A stretch of 64,000 nt of DNA, from NCBI RefSeq assembly GCF_018455725.1, contig NZ_JAHCLR010000001.1:124001-188000 (forward strand), written 5' to 3'. The stretch comes from Mycolicibacter acidiphilus (GTDB lineage Bacteria; Actinomycetota; Actinomycetes; Mycobacteriales; Mycobacteriaceae). A model generated the notes under the pieces. The model saw nothing but the letters and a program-made list of their open reading frames with translations. It did no database searches and had not been told where the DNA came from. Positions 19,327-27,221 of this stretch are shown here, piece after piece; position 1 is the first letter of the stretch, and every line of letters begins with the position of its first letter. The translations under genes and the position numbers were made by a program.

Positions 19327-20004
19327 GTGTTGGTCACCGGATTTCCCGCTGGAATGCTGGCGTGCAACTGCTACGTGCTGGCGACGCGGCAGGGTGCCGA
19401 CGCGATCATCGTCGACCCGGGCCAGCGCGCGATGGGCCAGTTGCGCCGCATTCTCGACGAGAACCGGCTCACCCCGGCGGCGGTGCTGCTCACCCACGGC
19501 CACATCGACCACATCTGGAGCGCGCAGAAGGTCTCCGACACGTTCGGCTGCCCGGTCTACATCCACCCCGAGGACCGGTACATGCTCACCGACCCGGTTC
19601 GCGCGCTCGGCACCGGAACCGGCCTGGGGTTGGTCGGGGCGCTGGTCGGGGTGATGTTCTCCGAGCCGCGGCAGCTGATCGAACTGGACCGCGACGGTGA
19701 CAAGATCGGCCTCGGCGACACCACCGTCACCGTCGACTTCACCCCCGGCCACACCCGCGGCTCGGTCTGCTTCCGGGTCGAGGGGGATGACGCCGAACTG
19801 GTGTTCAGCGGGGACACGCTGTTCCAGAACTCGGTCGGGCGCACCGACCTGCCCGGCGGTAGTGGGCGCGACCTGATGCACTCGATCATCGACAAGCTGC
19901 TGGTGCTCGACGACGCTGCCGTAGTGCTGCCCGGGCACGGCCCCAAGACCACGATCGGCGCCGAGCGCCGGCGCAACCCGTTCCTCGAAGGACTGAGCCG
20001 ATGA
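19327..20004 (+). CDS. Metallo-beta-lactamase-fold hydrolase (glyoxalase II-like)
   Basis: A 225-residue MBL-fold hydrolase of the glyoxalase II/hydroxyacyl-thiol hydrolase group. Metal ligands are in LLTHGHIDH, in FTPGHTRGS, in VFSGDTLF and in VLPGHGP, so a two-metal site is complete. In mycobacteria the thiol substrate would be expected to be a mycothiol adduct rather than glutathione; that is inference. The GTG start is chosen because [18 protein letters not shown] matches the family start. The stop overlaps hisS by 4 bases (ATGA), as in Rv2581c-Rv2580c. Confidence 0.9.
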   Translation: MLVTGFPAGMLACNCYVLATRQGADAIIVDPGQRAMGQLRRILDENRLTPAAVLLTHGHIDHIWSAQKVSDTFGCPVYIHPEDRYMLTDPVRALGTGTGLGLVGALVGVMFSEPRQLIELDRDGDKIGLGDTTVTVDFTPGHTRGSVCFRVEGDDAELVFSGDTLFQNSVGRTDLPGGSGRDLMHSIIDKLLVLDDAAVVLPGHGPKTTIGAERRRNPFLEGLSR

Positions 20005-21263
20005 CGACCTTTGCCGCACCCAAGGGTGTGCCCGATTACATTCCGCCGGCCTCCGCTGGTTTCGTGGCGGTGCGTGACGGCCTGCTGGCCGTCGCCCGGC
20101 GTGCCGGTTACGGCGACGTCGAACTGCCGATCTTCGAGGACACCGCGCTGTTCGCCCGCGGGGTGGGGGAGTCCACCGACGTCGTCTCCAAGGAGATGTA
20201 CACCTTCGCCGATCGCGGCGACCGCTCGGTGACGCTGCGCCCGGAGGGCACTGCCGGGGTTATGCGCGCGGTGATCGAGCACGGTCTGGATCGCGGGCAG
20301 CTGCCGGTGAAACTCTGCTACGCCGGTCCGTTCTTCCGCTACGAGCGCCCGCAGGCCGGGCGTTACCGGCAGTTGCAGCAGGTCGGGGTGGAGGCGATCG
20401 GCGTCGACGACCCGGCGCTGGACGCCGAGGTGATCGCGGTCGCCGACGCCGGCTTCCGGTCGCTGGGTCTGACCGGTTTCCGGCTGGAGCTGACCTCGCT
20501 GGGTGATGACACCTGCCGTCCGCAGTACCGGGAGTTGTTGCAGAGCTTCCTGTTCGAGCTGGATCTGGATGAGGAGACCCGCCGGCGCGCGGAGCTCAAC
20601 CCGCTGCGGGTGCTCGACGACAAGCGCCCGCATGTGCGGGAGATGACCGCCGACGCCCCGCTGATGCTCAACCACCTCTCCGGCGAGGCCAAGCAGCATT
20701 TCGAGACAGTGCTGGCGCACCTCGACGCGCTCGGGGTGCCGTATGTGATCAACCCGCGGATGGTGCGGGGCCTGGACTACTACACCAAGACCACGTTCGA
20801 GTTCGTGCACGACGGCCTGGGCGCGCAGTCCGGTATCGGCGGCGGCGGCCGGTACGACGGGCTGATGAGTCAGCTTGGCGGCCAAGACCTTTCCGGCATC
20901 GGCTTCGGTCTCGGGGTGGACCGCACGCTGCTGGCGCTGGCTGCCGAAGGGGTGAGCGTGGGTGCCGCCAGCCGATGCGACGTGTACGGCGTCGGGCTGA
21001 GCGAAGCCGCCAAACTGCGGCTGGCGGTGCTGGGAGCACAGCTGCGCGCCGCCGGGGTGCGGGTCGATCTGGCCTACGGCGGCCGCGGACTCAAGGGTGC
21101 GATGCGCGGCGCCGACCGGTCCGGGGCCACGCTGGCGCTGGTCGCCGGTGACCGGGACATCGAGGCCGGGGTGGTCGGTGTGAAGACCCTGGCGACCGGC
21201 GAGCAGGTCGACGTGGCGTTCGACGATGTGGTGGCCGATGTCCTGCGGCGAATGTCGGCTTGA
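20001..21263 (+). CDS. hisS: Histidine--tRNA ligase
   Basis: HisRS charges tRNA-His. The 420-residue class II synthetase has motif 2 in [17 protein letters not shown], the histidine-binding segment [12 protein letters not shown], motif 3 in [15 protein letters not shown] and a C-terminal anticodon-binding domain ([20 protein letters not shown]). It overlaps the glyoxalase-like gene by 4 bases, so translation is coupled. No T-box or other leader is seen. Confidence 0.97.
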   Translation: MTTFAAPKGVPDYIPPASAGFVAVRDGLLAVARRAGYGDVELPIFEDTALFARGVGESTDVVSKEMYTFADRGDRSVTLRPEGTAGVMRAVIEHGLDRGQLPVKLCYAGPFFRYERPQAGRYRQLQQVGVEAIGVDDPALDAEVIAVADAGFRSLGLTGFRLELTSLGDDTCRPQYRELLQSFLFELDLDEETRRRAELNPLRVLDDKRPHVREMTADAPLMLNHLSGEAKQHFETVLAHLDALGVPYVINPRMVRGLDYYTKTTFEFVHDGLGAQSGIGGGGRYDGLMSQLGGQDLSGIGFGLGVDRTLLALAAEGVSVGAASRCDVYGVGLSEAAKLRLAVLGAQLRAAGVRVDLAYGGRGLKGAMRGADRSGATLALVAGDRDIEAGVVGVKTLATGEQVDVAFDDVVADVLRRMSA

Positions 21264-21270
21264 CGCACGG

Positions 21271-21279
21271 TTATCCACA
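21271..21279 (+). promoter_or_regulatory. DnaA-box-like nonamer
   Basis: TTATCCACA, identical to the site at 6185-6193, lies just after hisS and upstream of the endonuclease-fold gene. An isolated perfect box; significance uncertain. Confidence 0.3.
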
Positions 21280-21341
21280 GAAAATGTGAAATAGCCCGAC
21301 GCTCGTCGGCGTGATGACGGCCGATCCGCCACGGTGACCGG

Positions 21342-22214
21342 ATGGGGACGTCGAACCGGCCGTTCATCGGCACCGAGGCACTGGCTGCGGGCCGGGTCAG
21401 CAGGCGAGCGTTGGCCCGGCGCTACCGGATGATCTACCGCAACGTCTACCTGCACGACGGTGCTGAGCTGACGGCGACCGGGCGGGCGGCGGCCGCATGG
21501 TTGTGGTCCGGCCGCAGAGCGACGGCGGCCGGGGTGTCCGCCGCGGCGCTGCACGGGTCGCGGTGGCTGGACGCGCGCCTCCCGGCCGAATTGAATCGCA
21601 TGACCCCGTCGACGGTCGACGGGATCGTCATCCACCGCGAGCGCCTGGAAGCCGACGAGGTGTGCCGGATCAGCGGCATTCCGACGACGACGCCGGCGCG
21701 AACCGCCTTCGACCTCGGCCGTCAGCCGGGGTTGAGCACTGCGGTCATCCGATTGGACGCGCTGGCCAACGCCACGGGCCTGCGGTCGGTCGACATCGAC
21801 CCGTTGGTGGACCGGCATCGTGGGGTGCGAGGGCTGGTCCAGCTACGGCAGGCGCTGAGGCTGATGGATGCGGGTGCAGAATCGCCGCAGGAGACTCGGA
21901 CCCGGTTGCTGCTGGTGCGCGCCGGGCTTCCCACCCCGACGACGCAGATCGTGGTGTGCGATGCCTTCGGCCGGATCTTCGCTCGCATCGATATGGGTTG
22001 GCCCGACTACCTCGTCGGCGTCGAGTTCGACGGCGCGCAGCATTGGACGGATCCGGCGCGACGCACTGCTGACATCGATCGATACGCCGAATTGCAGGCG
22101 CGGGGGTGGGTGATCATCCGAGTCAGCAGTGATCTGCTGCGCTACCGGCCGGGCATCGTGGTCGCCCGCGTCAGCGCCGCCCTGCGCGCGGCGGGTTGCC
22201 CGGGCCTTGCGTGA
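21342..22214 (+). CDS. AbiEi-like N-terminal domain plus DUF559/Vsr-type endonuclease fold
   Basis: This 290-residue protein has an N-terminal winged-helix-like region (LAAGRVSRRALARRYRMIYR, then NVYL) like AbiEi-type antitoxins. The C-terminal segment MGWPDYLVGVEFDGAQHWTD fits the PD-(D/E)XK core of DUF559/very-short-patch-repair-like nucleases. Such proteins are common and variable in mycobacteria and are usually found alone. No partner AbiEii-type nucleotidyltransferase is nearby. A DNA-binding or nicking role is plausible but untested; it might equally be a degenerate, inactive fold. It stands alone after hisS with its own upstream region. Confidence 0.72.
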   Translation: MGTSNRPFIGTEALAAGRVSRRALARRYRMIYRNVYLHDGAELTATGRAAAAWLWSGRRATAAGVSAAALHGSRWLDARLPAELNRMTPSTVDGIVIHRERLEADEVCRISGIPTTTPARTAFDLGRQPGLSTAVIRLDALANATGLRSVDIDPLVDRHRGVRGLVQLRQALRLMDAGAESPQETRTRLLLVRAGLPTPTTQIVVCDAFGRIFARIDMGWPDYLVGVEFDGAQHWTDPARRTADIDRYAELQARGWVIIRVSSDLLRYRPGIVVARVSAALRAAGCPGLA

Positions 22215-22304
22215 GTGTCGGCTCGGCACACGCTTTCAGCCAAAGACCGTGCTGCAATCCGACACTCGGCAGGGGGATCGCCGATTCCGGTAGCGTTGGC
22301 GGCT

Positions 22305-22814
22305 ATGACGAACATGCGAGGGGCGGCAGCGCGGATCGGCGCGGCACTGGTCGTGGCGGCGTTCGGTGTCGTGGCAGGTCAGGCCAGCGCGCTGGCCGAC
22401 CCGGATGCGTCGGAGACGGCCGAGACCCCGGCGGCGACCGAGGCGCCGACGGCCACCGAGACCCCGACGAGCAGCCCGTCGACCGCCGGCGGCCACCAGG
22501 TGACCTACACGATCACCGCCACCAGTGAACTCAACGTCGACGTCCAGTACATCCAGACCGACCCGCCCAGCAAGGCCGCCTACAACTCCGACGCCGACAA
22601 GTACCTCGCGACGTCGCGGCGGACCCCGATCAACCCCGGCTCACCGCTGGTGTACACCGCCACACTGGCCGACCCGAGTCAGTGGGCGCTGGTCACCGCC
22701 AGCGGCGGCCTGCGGATCAACCCCGAACTGCATTGCGCGATCGCCATCGACGGCGAGGAGGTCGTCTCGGTGCAGGGCGGCAGTGGGGTGACCTGCTCGA
22801 CCCGGCCCTGGTAG
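22305..22814 (+). CDS. Secreted MmpS-like protein
   Basis: A 169-residue exported protein. The signal peptide runs from MTNMRGAAARIG through ALVVAAFGVVAG to a probable cleavage site near ALA-DPD. A Thr/Glu/Ala/Pro-rich linker follows (residues about 30-60). A beta-rich domain (VTYTITATSELNVDVQYI, then LVTASGGLRINPELHCAIAI) resembles the outer domain of MmpS-type proteins. Two cysteines (ELHCAI and GVTCST) may form a disulfide. No MmpL gene is adjacent, so an export partner role is not supported by context. Confidence 0.7.
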   Translation: MTNMRGAAARIGAALVVAAFGVVAGQASALADPDASETAETPAATEAPTATETPTSSPSTAGGHQVTYTITATSELNVDVQYIQTDPPSKAAYNSDADKYLATSRRTPINPGSPLVYTATLADPSQWALVTASGGLRINPELHCAIAIDGEEVVSVQGGSGVTCSTRPW

Positions 22815-22817
22815 GCG

Positions 22818-23156
22818 CTAGCCGGCGAACACGTACACCCAGGCCCGGCCGCCGGAGCGCAGCGGCACCGAGATCCGCCGGTAGGCGTCGACCTCGTAGT
22901 CGTCGGCGGCCGCCAGTTCTTCGGTGCTGATCGCGAACACCGTGCCGGCCACCTGCGCGTCCGGGCCCGACGGTGTGAGGATCGGGTGCCGGTCGCTGCC
23001 GCTGAGTGCGACCACTGCCGGATCGGTGATCGTCACGTGCTGCAGTTCGTAGCCGATGATCGCGTCGGGCCGGCCGTCGAGTTCGCGTCCGAACGTGGCG
23101 AGCTGCACCTCGCGCTGGCGCAGCGTGCCGTAGGAGAACAGCAGCTCCTGGCTCAC
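22818..23156 (-). CDS. Gamma-glutamylcyclotransferase-like (AIG2/GGCT) protein
   Basis: A 112-residue GGCT-fold protein. The substrate-binding loop FSYGTLR is at residues about 7-13, and the likely catalytic glutamate lies in DDYEVDAYRR. Members release 5-oxoproline from gamma-glutamyl amines or act on related amides. The GTG start overlaps the stop of the upstream XRE-cupin gene as GTGA, so the two are translationally coupled. This links the enzyme to whatever signal the regulator senses, perhaps an amino acid or polyamine derivative. The substrate is unknown. Confidence 0.83.
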   Translation of the reverse strand: MSQELLFSYGTLRQREVQLATFGRELDGRPDAIIGYELQHVTITDPAVVALSGSDRHPILTPSGPDAQVAGTVFAISTEELAAADDYEVDAYRRISVPLRSGGRAWVYVFAG

Positions 23157-23743
23157 CGGGAGCCGCGGGGTATCTGCGGCGGTTCCAGCTTCGCTTCTCC
23201 TTCGTCGAACCTCGCTGAACCGCCGGGTTCGTCGGCGGTGACGACGACGACTTCGGCCGGTTGCGTTCCGACGCTGTGGATCCGGTGGCTGATCGACGCG
23301 TCGAAGTAGGCGCTGTCACCCGCCGAGAGCGTCCACGTCTGATCGCCGTACTCCAGTCGCACCGTCCCGGTGTGGACGAATACGAACTCCTGGCCGGAAT
23401 GCAGCGGGTGCGCGCTGCCCGTGCTGCGGCCGGACGGGTGAACAACGAACGGGGACATGGATTTTCCCAGCATCTCGGCGGCCACCGGCTGATGGCGCCT
23501 GCGGTCCGACGTGCGGTCCGCCGCCCGGTCGACGGTGATCTTCTCCGCGTCGCTGCGCTCGGAGAACAGTTGCGCCACATCGACGTTGAGCGCGTATGCC
23601 ACTTTGAGGGCCACCGCGATCGACGGCGTGCTCTGGCGACGTTCTATCTTCGACAGGTAGCTTTTGGTCAGCCCGGTCTGCTCGGCGAGGTCTGCCAGCG
23701 TGAGTCCCCGCTGCCTGCGGACCGTGCGCAGCAATGCCGACAT
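23153..23743 (-). CDS. XRE-family regulator with C-terminal cupin domain
   Basis: A 196-residue regulator. The N-terminal helix-turn-helix (LADLAEQTGLTKSYLSKIER) is followed by a linker and a cupin sensor (SGQEFVFVHTGTVRLEYGDQ, then GDSAYFDASISHRIHS). Proteins of this design often control amino-acid or polyamine catabolism. The ATG giving [14 protein letters not shown] is chosen; upstream in-frame codons would add an unlikely leader. It diverges from a class II aldolase gene, and the 72-base gap holds a palindrome that may be its operator. The C-terminus (about 17 residues, including ARFDEGEAKLEPP) is encoded by a copy of the hairpin repeat and looks like an extension. Confidence 0.88.
   Translation of the reverse strand: MSALLRTVRRQRGLTLADLAEQTGLTKSYLSKIERRQSTPSIAVALKVAYALNVDVAQLFSERSDAEKITVDRAADRTSDRRRHQPVAAEMLGKSMSPFVVHPSGRSTGSAHPLHSGQEFVFVHTGTVRLEYGDQTWTLSAGDSAYFDASISHRIHSVGTQPAEVVVVTADEPGGSARFDEGEAKLEPPQIPRGSR
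23176..23228. repeat. Solitary copy of the hairpin repeat
   Basis: This copy is one or two bases longer than the array cores at 16604-16766 and diverged from them. Its outer stem is CGGCGGTT with AACCGCCG, and CAGC pairs with GCTG. Where the array has GGG/CCC this copy has GGTT/AACC, and where the array inner stem has CTC/GAG it has TTC/GAA, so both arms changed together. It lies inside the 3' end of the XRE-cupin gene and supplies its C-terminal codons. Confidence 0.85.
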
Positions 23744-23754
23744 GGCGCCATGAT

Positions 23755-23767
23755 GACACAAAGTGTC
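23755..23767 (+). promoter_or_regulatory. Palindromic operator candidate between the XRE and aldolase genes
   Basis: GACACAAAGTGTC is a perfect inverted repeat (5-base arms, 3-base centre). It sits 12 bases upstream of the XRE start and about 49 bases upstream of the aldolase start, in the short divergent promoter region. Size and position fit an XRE-type operator acting on both genes; not proven. Confidence 0.6.
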
Positions 23768-23815
23768 CTGACGCATACGATCGTTTCATCAACCCACCGA
23801 CCCCGGGAGCTGGCG

Positions 23816-24604
23816 ATGGCGACCACATTCGGCGATTCCAAGTCCGATCTGATGCAGCGTGCACAGGACCGGATGGCGCAGACGCTCACCGAACCGGACT
23901 GGACCATCCGGCAGAAGCTCGCGCTGACCTGCCGGGCGCTGTCGGACCGTGGGCACGACTCCGGTCTGACCGGCCAGATCACCGCTCGCGGTGAGGAGCC
24001 CGGCACCTACTACACGCAGCGGCTCGGGCTGGGGTTCGACGAGATCACGCAGGACAATCTGCTGTTGGTCGACGAGGACCTGAACGTCCTCGAAGGGGAC
24101 GGAATGGCCAACCCCGCCAACCGATTCCACAGCTGGATCTACCGGGCCCGCCCGGACGTGCAGTGCATCGTGCACAGTCACGCCTACCACGTCGCGGCAC
24201 TGTCGATGCTGGAGGTTCCGCTGGTGATCTCGCACATGGACACCACCGCGCTCTACGACGACGTGGCATTCCTGCCGTTCTGGCCGGGCGTCCCGGTCGG
24301 CAACGAGGAGGGGGAGACCATCGCTGCGGCCCTCGGGGACAAGAAGGCGATCCTGCTGGCGCACCACGGCCAGATCATCGCCGGCGCCAGCATCGAGGAG
24401 GCCTGTTCGCTGGGCGTGCTGATCGAACGCGCCGCCGAACTGCAGATGACCGCGATGGCGGCCGGTGAGATCAAACCGCTGCCGGAGCAACTCGCCCGCG
24501 AAGCCCACGACTGGACGCTGCGCCCGGCCCGCAGCGCGGCCAACTTCGCCTACTACGCCCGCCGGGCACTGGTCAACCACCCCGACGCGATCACCCAAAC
24601 CTAG
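23816..24604 (+). CDS. Class II aldolase/adducin-family protein
   Basis: A 262-residue class II aldolase-fold protein, a zinc enzyme group that includes L-fuculose-phosphate aldolase and related lyases or decarboxylases. Zinc-ligand histidines are visible in CIVHSHAYHVAAL and LLAHHGQIIAG. The early segment LSDRGHDSGLTGQITAR is the family phosphate/glycine region. The ATG at 23816 is chosen; GGGAGC precedes it. It is followed by a DapA-family gene after 12 bases, and divergent to an XRE-cupin regulator. The two enzymes may act in one catabolic route, but the substrate cannot be assigned from sequence. Confidence 0.85.
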   Translation: MATTFGDSKSDLMQRAQDRMAQTLTEPDWTIRQKLALTCRALSDRGHDSGLTGQITARGEEPGTYYTQRLGLGFDEITQDNLLLVDEDLNVLEGDGMANPANRFHSWIYRARPDVQCIVHSHAYHVAALSMLEVPLVISHMDTTALYDDVAFLPFWPGVPVGNEEGETIAAALGDKKAILLAHHGQIIAGASIEEACSLGVLIERAAELQMTAMAAGEIKPLPEQLAREAHDWTLRPARSAANFAYYARRALVNHPDAITQT

Positions 24605-24616
24605 AAAGCACCGAAC

Positions 24617-25504
24617 ATGACAGAGCAGCCCGATTTCCACGGCATCATCGCCTACCCCGTCACCCCGTTCACCGCGGACGAGCGCATCGACACCACTGCG
24701 CTGACCGTGATCGTCGAGCGACTGGTCGATGCCGGCGTGCACGCCATCGCCCCGCTGGGCAGCACCGGTGAGCTGGCCTACCTCACCGAGGACGAGTTCG
24801 ACGCCGTCGTCGACACCTCGGTGGCGGCGGTCGCCGGCCGACTGCCGGTGCTGGTCGGCGTCTCCGATGTGACGACGGCGAAGACGGTGCGACGCGCTGA
24901 ATACGCGCGGCAGGCCGGCGCCGACGCGGTGATGGTGGCCCCGGTGGCGTACTGGAAGCTCTCCGAGCGGGAGATCGCGGCGCACTACGCGAGCATCTCG
25001 GCGGCCGTCGACGTCCCGATCGTCGCCTACAACAACCCGGCCACCTCCGGGGTGGACATGAGCCCCGAATTCCTGGTGGGCATGTTCGAGACCATCGACA
25101 ACGTCACGATGGTGAAGGAGTCGACGGGCGACATCACCCGGATGCTGCGGATCGCGAAGCTGTCCGACGGCCACCTGCCGTTCTACAACGGCAGCAACCC
25201 GCTGGTCCTCGAGGCACTGCGCGCCGGCGCGGCCGGCTGGTGCACGGCGGCGCCGAACCTGCGGCCGCAGGCGTGCCTGGACTTGTACGAGGCGGTGATC
25301 ACCGGGAATCTGGATCACGCCCAGGCCCTGTACAACGACCTGAAACCGCTGCTGGAGTTCATCGTCGCCGGGGGACTGGCCACCACGGTCAAAGCCGGCC
25401 TGGAACTACTCGGGGTGACCGCCGGAGTGCCGCGGCGCCCGCTGCTGCCACTGGACGACGCCGGGCGCGCCGAGCTGGAAGGGCTGCTGGCCGGGAATGG
25501 ATAG
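24617..25504 (+). CDS. Dihydrodipicolinate synthase/N-acetylneuraminate lyase family protein
   Basis: A 295-residue DapA-superfamily TIM-barrel lyase. Seen: PLGSTGELAYLTEDEF (carboxylate-binding loop), the tyrosine of IVAYNNPATSG, and the Schiff-base lysine in VTMVKESTGDITRM. The TTL-type serine/threonine pair expected for true DapA is STG here. Because the genes around it are an aldolase and a sensor-regulator rather than lysine-biosynthesis genes, it is more likely a catabolic aldolase or hydratase of the family than the housekeeping DapA. It is co-directional and closely spaced with the aldolase gene. Confidence 0.85.
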   Translation: MTEQPDFHGIIAYPVTPFTADERIDTTALTVIVERLVDAGVHAIAPLGSTGELAYLTEDEFDAVVDTSVAAVAGRLPVLVGVSDVTTAKTVRRAEYARQAGADAVMVAPVAYWKLSEREIAAHYASISAAVDVPIVAYNNPATSGVDMSPEFLVGMFETIDNVTMVKESTGDITRMLRIAKLSDGHLPFYNGSNPLVLEALRAGAAGWCTAAPNLRPQACLDLYEAVITGNLDHAQALYNDLKPLLEFIVAGGLATTVKAGLELLGVTAGVPRRPLLPLDDAGRAELEGLLAGNG

Positions 25505-25539
25505 CCGGGCGCGTCACTCGTCGTCTCGGCGCGAACCGC

Positions 25540-26415
25540 CTACCCCAGATCGGCGGCGGCGAACGTGTCGCACTGCTTCGGGTCGCCGGTCTGGTAGCCG
25601 ACGGTGAACCAGTGCTGGCGCTGCGATGAGGCGCCGTGCGTCCAGGACTCCGGGTTGACCCGGCCGGTCGCGGCCTTCTGAATCCGATCGTCGCCCACCG
25701 ACGACGCCGCCGACAGTGCATCGCGGATGTCGTCGTCGGTCAGCGGCTCCAGGAACGGCACCCCCGTGCTCTCCTGCTTGGTGACCGACGCGTAGTGCGC
25801 CCACACCCCGGCGTAGCAGTCGGCCTGCAGTTCGGTGCGCACCCCGGCGCCGGTCGCACCCTGCGCGCCGTGCTGAGCGCGGCCCAGCACCCCCTGCAGG
25901 TTCTGCACGTGGTGGCCGAACTCATGGGCTACTACATATTCCTGTGCCAGCGGACCGCTGCTGGACCCGAACTGGTTGACGAGCACCTGGAAGAAGTCCG
26001 TGTCGAAGTAGGCGGTCTGGTCGACGGGGCAGTAGAACGGTCCGACCGCGCTGCTGGCGGTTCCGCAGCCGGTGCCGACCTGACCGGTGAACAGTTGGAC
26101 GTGCGGGCGGGTGTAGCCGCGCATCAGGTCCGACCACACCGCGTCTACCGAATTGCTGGTAGCCACCACACGGCACTGCACATATTTATTGGCGTCCTGG
26201 CCGGTGCGGCATTTGTTCAGATCGAAGCCCGGCGATGAATACTGACCCGGGCTCACCGGCTGCTGGCTGAGCACATCACCCGGGTCGGCGCCCAGCAGCA
26301 GCGCCACCACCATGATCAACAGGCCGGTCACGCCACCGCCGATCGCGATCCCGCGCCCGCCTCCGCCGGATTTAGTGGTGCTCGTGTCGATCTGCATGCC
26401 TTCGTTGAAGGTCAT
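25540..26415 (-). CDS. Membrane-anchored neutral zinc metallopeptidase (YpfJ family)
   Basis: A 291-residue YpfJ/zinc_metallopept family protein, the counterpart of Rv2575. A cytosolic Gly-rich start is followed by one membrane segment (IAIGGGVTGLLIMVVALLLG, about residues 25-44). The outer domain has the active site AHEFGHHVQNLQGVLG (HExxH) and the family segment AELQADCYAGVWAHYA, here as TELQADCYAGVWAHYA, which supplies the third ligand region. Substrates are unknown. The gene diverges from the PE/PPE/Esx cluster across a 477-base regulatory gap. Confidence 0.9.
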   Translation of the reverse strand: MTFNEGMQIDTSTTKSGGGGRGIAIGGGVTGLLIMVVALLLGADPGDVLSQQPVSPGQYSSPGFDLNKCRTGQDANKYVQCRVVATSNSVDAVWSDLMRGYTRPHVQLFTGQVGTGCGTASSAVGPFYCPVDQTAYFDTDFFQVLVNQFGSSSGPLAQEYVVAHEFGHHVQNLQGVLGRAQHGAQGATGAGVRTELQADCYAGVWAHYASVTKQESTGVPFLEPLTDDDIRDALSAASSVGDDRIQKAATGRVNPESWTHGASSQRQHWFTVGYQTGDPKQCDTFAAADLG

Positions 26416-26603
26416 CGCACGCTCCGTGAGGTTCGAGGTGAGGCCGGTTCAGCCCCATCAGCTTTGCACAGACCGGCGCCGTGCTGCCCTGCGTTGGCCG
26501 GCCACAATCCGGGCACTTTACTTAACCGGAGTTGTGACGTCTGGTCAGTTGCCAAACCTTTACTGAAAGTTTGTAGCCCCGCTGTACTGCGGCTTGAACC
26601 GGT

Positions 26604-26645
26604 GTTACGTTCTGTCTCCGGCCTGTTGTGGAGAACACACGTAAC
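26604..26645. other. Imperfect 16-base inverted repeat
   Basis: The arms at 26604-26619 and 26630-26645 share GTTACGT with ACGTAAC at the outside and CTCC with GGAG at the inside, with a less matched centre and a 10-base loop. A further GTAACGG copy follows at 26651. Possible regulator site or RNA hairpin. Confidence 0.4.
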
Positions 26646-26714
26646 GGGCCGTAACGGCTACTGGCACCACCACAACTACTCGGAGAGGTCGTCTGCTCGG
26701 TGAACACGACTGGT

Positions 26715-26752
26715 CGCGTCGACCCGAACCGGCATGGAGCCGGTCGGACGCG
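26715..26752. other. Two-step stem-loop
   Basis: CGCGTC (26715-26720) pairs with GACGCG (26747-26752), and inside it ACCGGC (26728-26733) pairs with GCCGGT (26739-26744) around a 5-base loop. There is no T-run. It lies upstream of the putative PE promoter. Confidence 0.4.
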
Positions 26753-26810
26753 GGTGACGGTGCGCGCCGAGCAGCCCGGATTTATCAGATCGCTATTAAT
26801 CGGCTTCGGC

Positions 26811-26839
26811 TAGAGTGACGTGCGTCAAATCGTGACGCA
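26811..26839 (+). promoter_or_regulatory. Putative PE promoter with perfect palindromic operator
   Basis: TAGAGT at 26811-26816 fits a -10 element. Just downstream, at 26821-26839, TGCGTCA-N5-TGACGCA is a perfect 7+5+7 inverted repeat. The palindrome would overlap the transcription start, a position typical of repression. It does not match the known IdeR, Zur or LexA consensus. The regulator is unknown. Confidence 0.55.
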
Positions 26840-26892
26840 GATTTCGACCACGCAACACCGAGCATCCCCGCTTCGTATTCCAGGAGGAACAG

Positions 26893-27207
26893 ATGTCGTT
26901 CGTAGATGTCCACCCTGAGCTTCTGACGGCCGCCGCCGGCAATCTCTCGGGCATCGGTGACGCGATGACCGAGGGGATCGCGGCCGGTGCCGCGCCGACG
27001 ACCGGTGTGATACCCGCGGCCGTGGACCCGGTGTCCGGGATGGCCGCCGGGCAGCTGAACACCAACGGCGAGTTGTTCCAGCAGTTCAGTGCGCTGGCCG
27101 CCGCCGCCCACCAGCAGATCGTGGCCACGATGAACAACAATGCCGCCCGCTACGCGATCGCCGAGGCTGCCAACGCCGCCAGCGCCGCCGCGACATCTGC
27201 GATCTGA
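26893..27207 (+). CDS. PE-family protein
   Basis: A 104-residue protein consisting only of the PE domain, with Pro-Glu at residues 8-9 (MSFVDVHPELLTAAAGNL) and two long helices. No PGRS or other C-terminal extension is present. PE proteins pair with PPE proteins and leave the cell through type VII (ESX) secretion. The usual export signal YxxxD/E is only loosely met near RYAIAEAANAAS at the C-terminus. A strong ribosome site precedes it. It heads a PE-PPE-esx-esx cluster, with 14 bases to the PPE gene. Confidence 0.93.
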   Translation: MSFVDVHPELLTAAAGNLSGIGDAMTEGIAAGAAPTTGVIPAAVDPVSGMAAGQLNTNGELFQQFSALAAAAHQQIVATMNNNAARYAIAEAANAASAAATSAI

Positions 27208-27221
27208 GACGAGACGCCTGT

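Larger units (their letters stand above)
26416..26892. other. Long divergent regulatory region before the PE-PPE-esx cluster
   Basis: No convincing gene is seen in these 477 bases. The region holds several inverted repeats listed separately (26604-26645, 26715-26752, 26821-26839), a -10-like hexamer at 26811, and a strong ribosome site (AGGAGGAACAG) just before the PE start. It must also contain the promoter of the metallopeptidase on the minus strand. Confidence 0.6.

Noticed and set aside
24617-25504. Calling the lyase the housekeeping DapA
   Set aside because: Context is an aldolase and sensor-regulator rather than lysine genes, and the active-site loop differs from the usual TTGE pattern.
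26416-26892. A tRNA or other structured RNA gene in the long gap
   Set aside because: The dyads do not form a cloverleaf and no T-loop sequence is seen; no tRNA or rRNA was recognised anywhere in the window.
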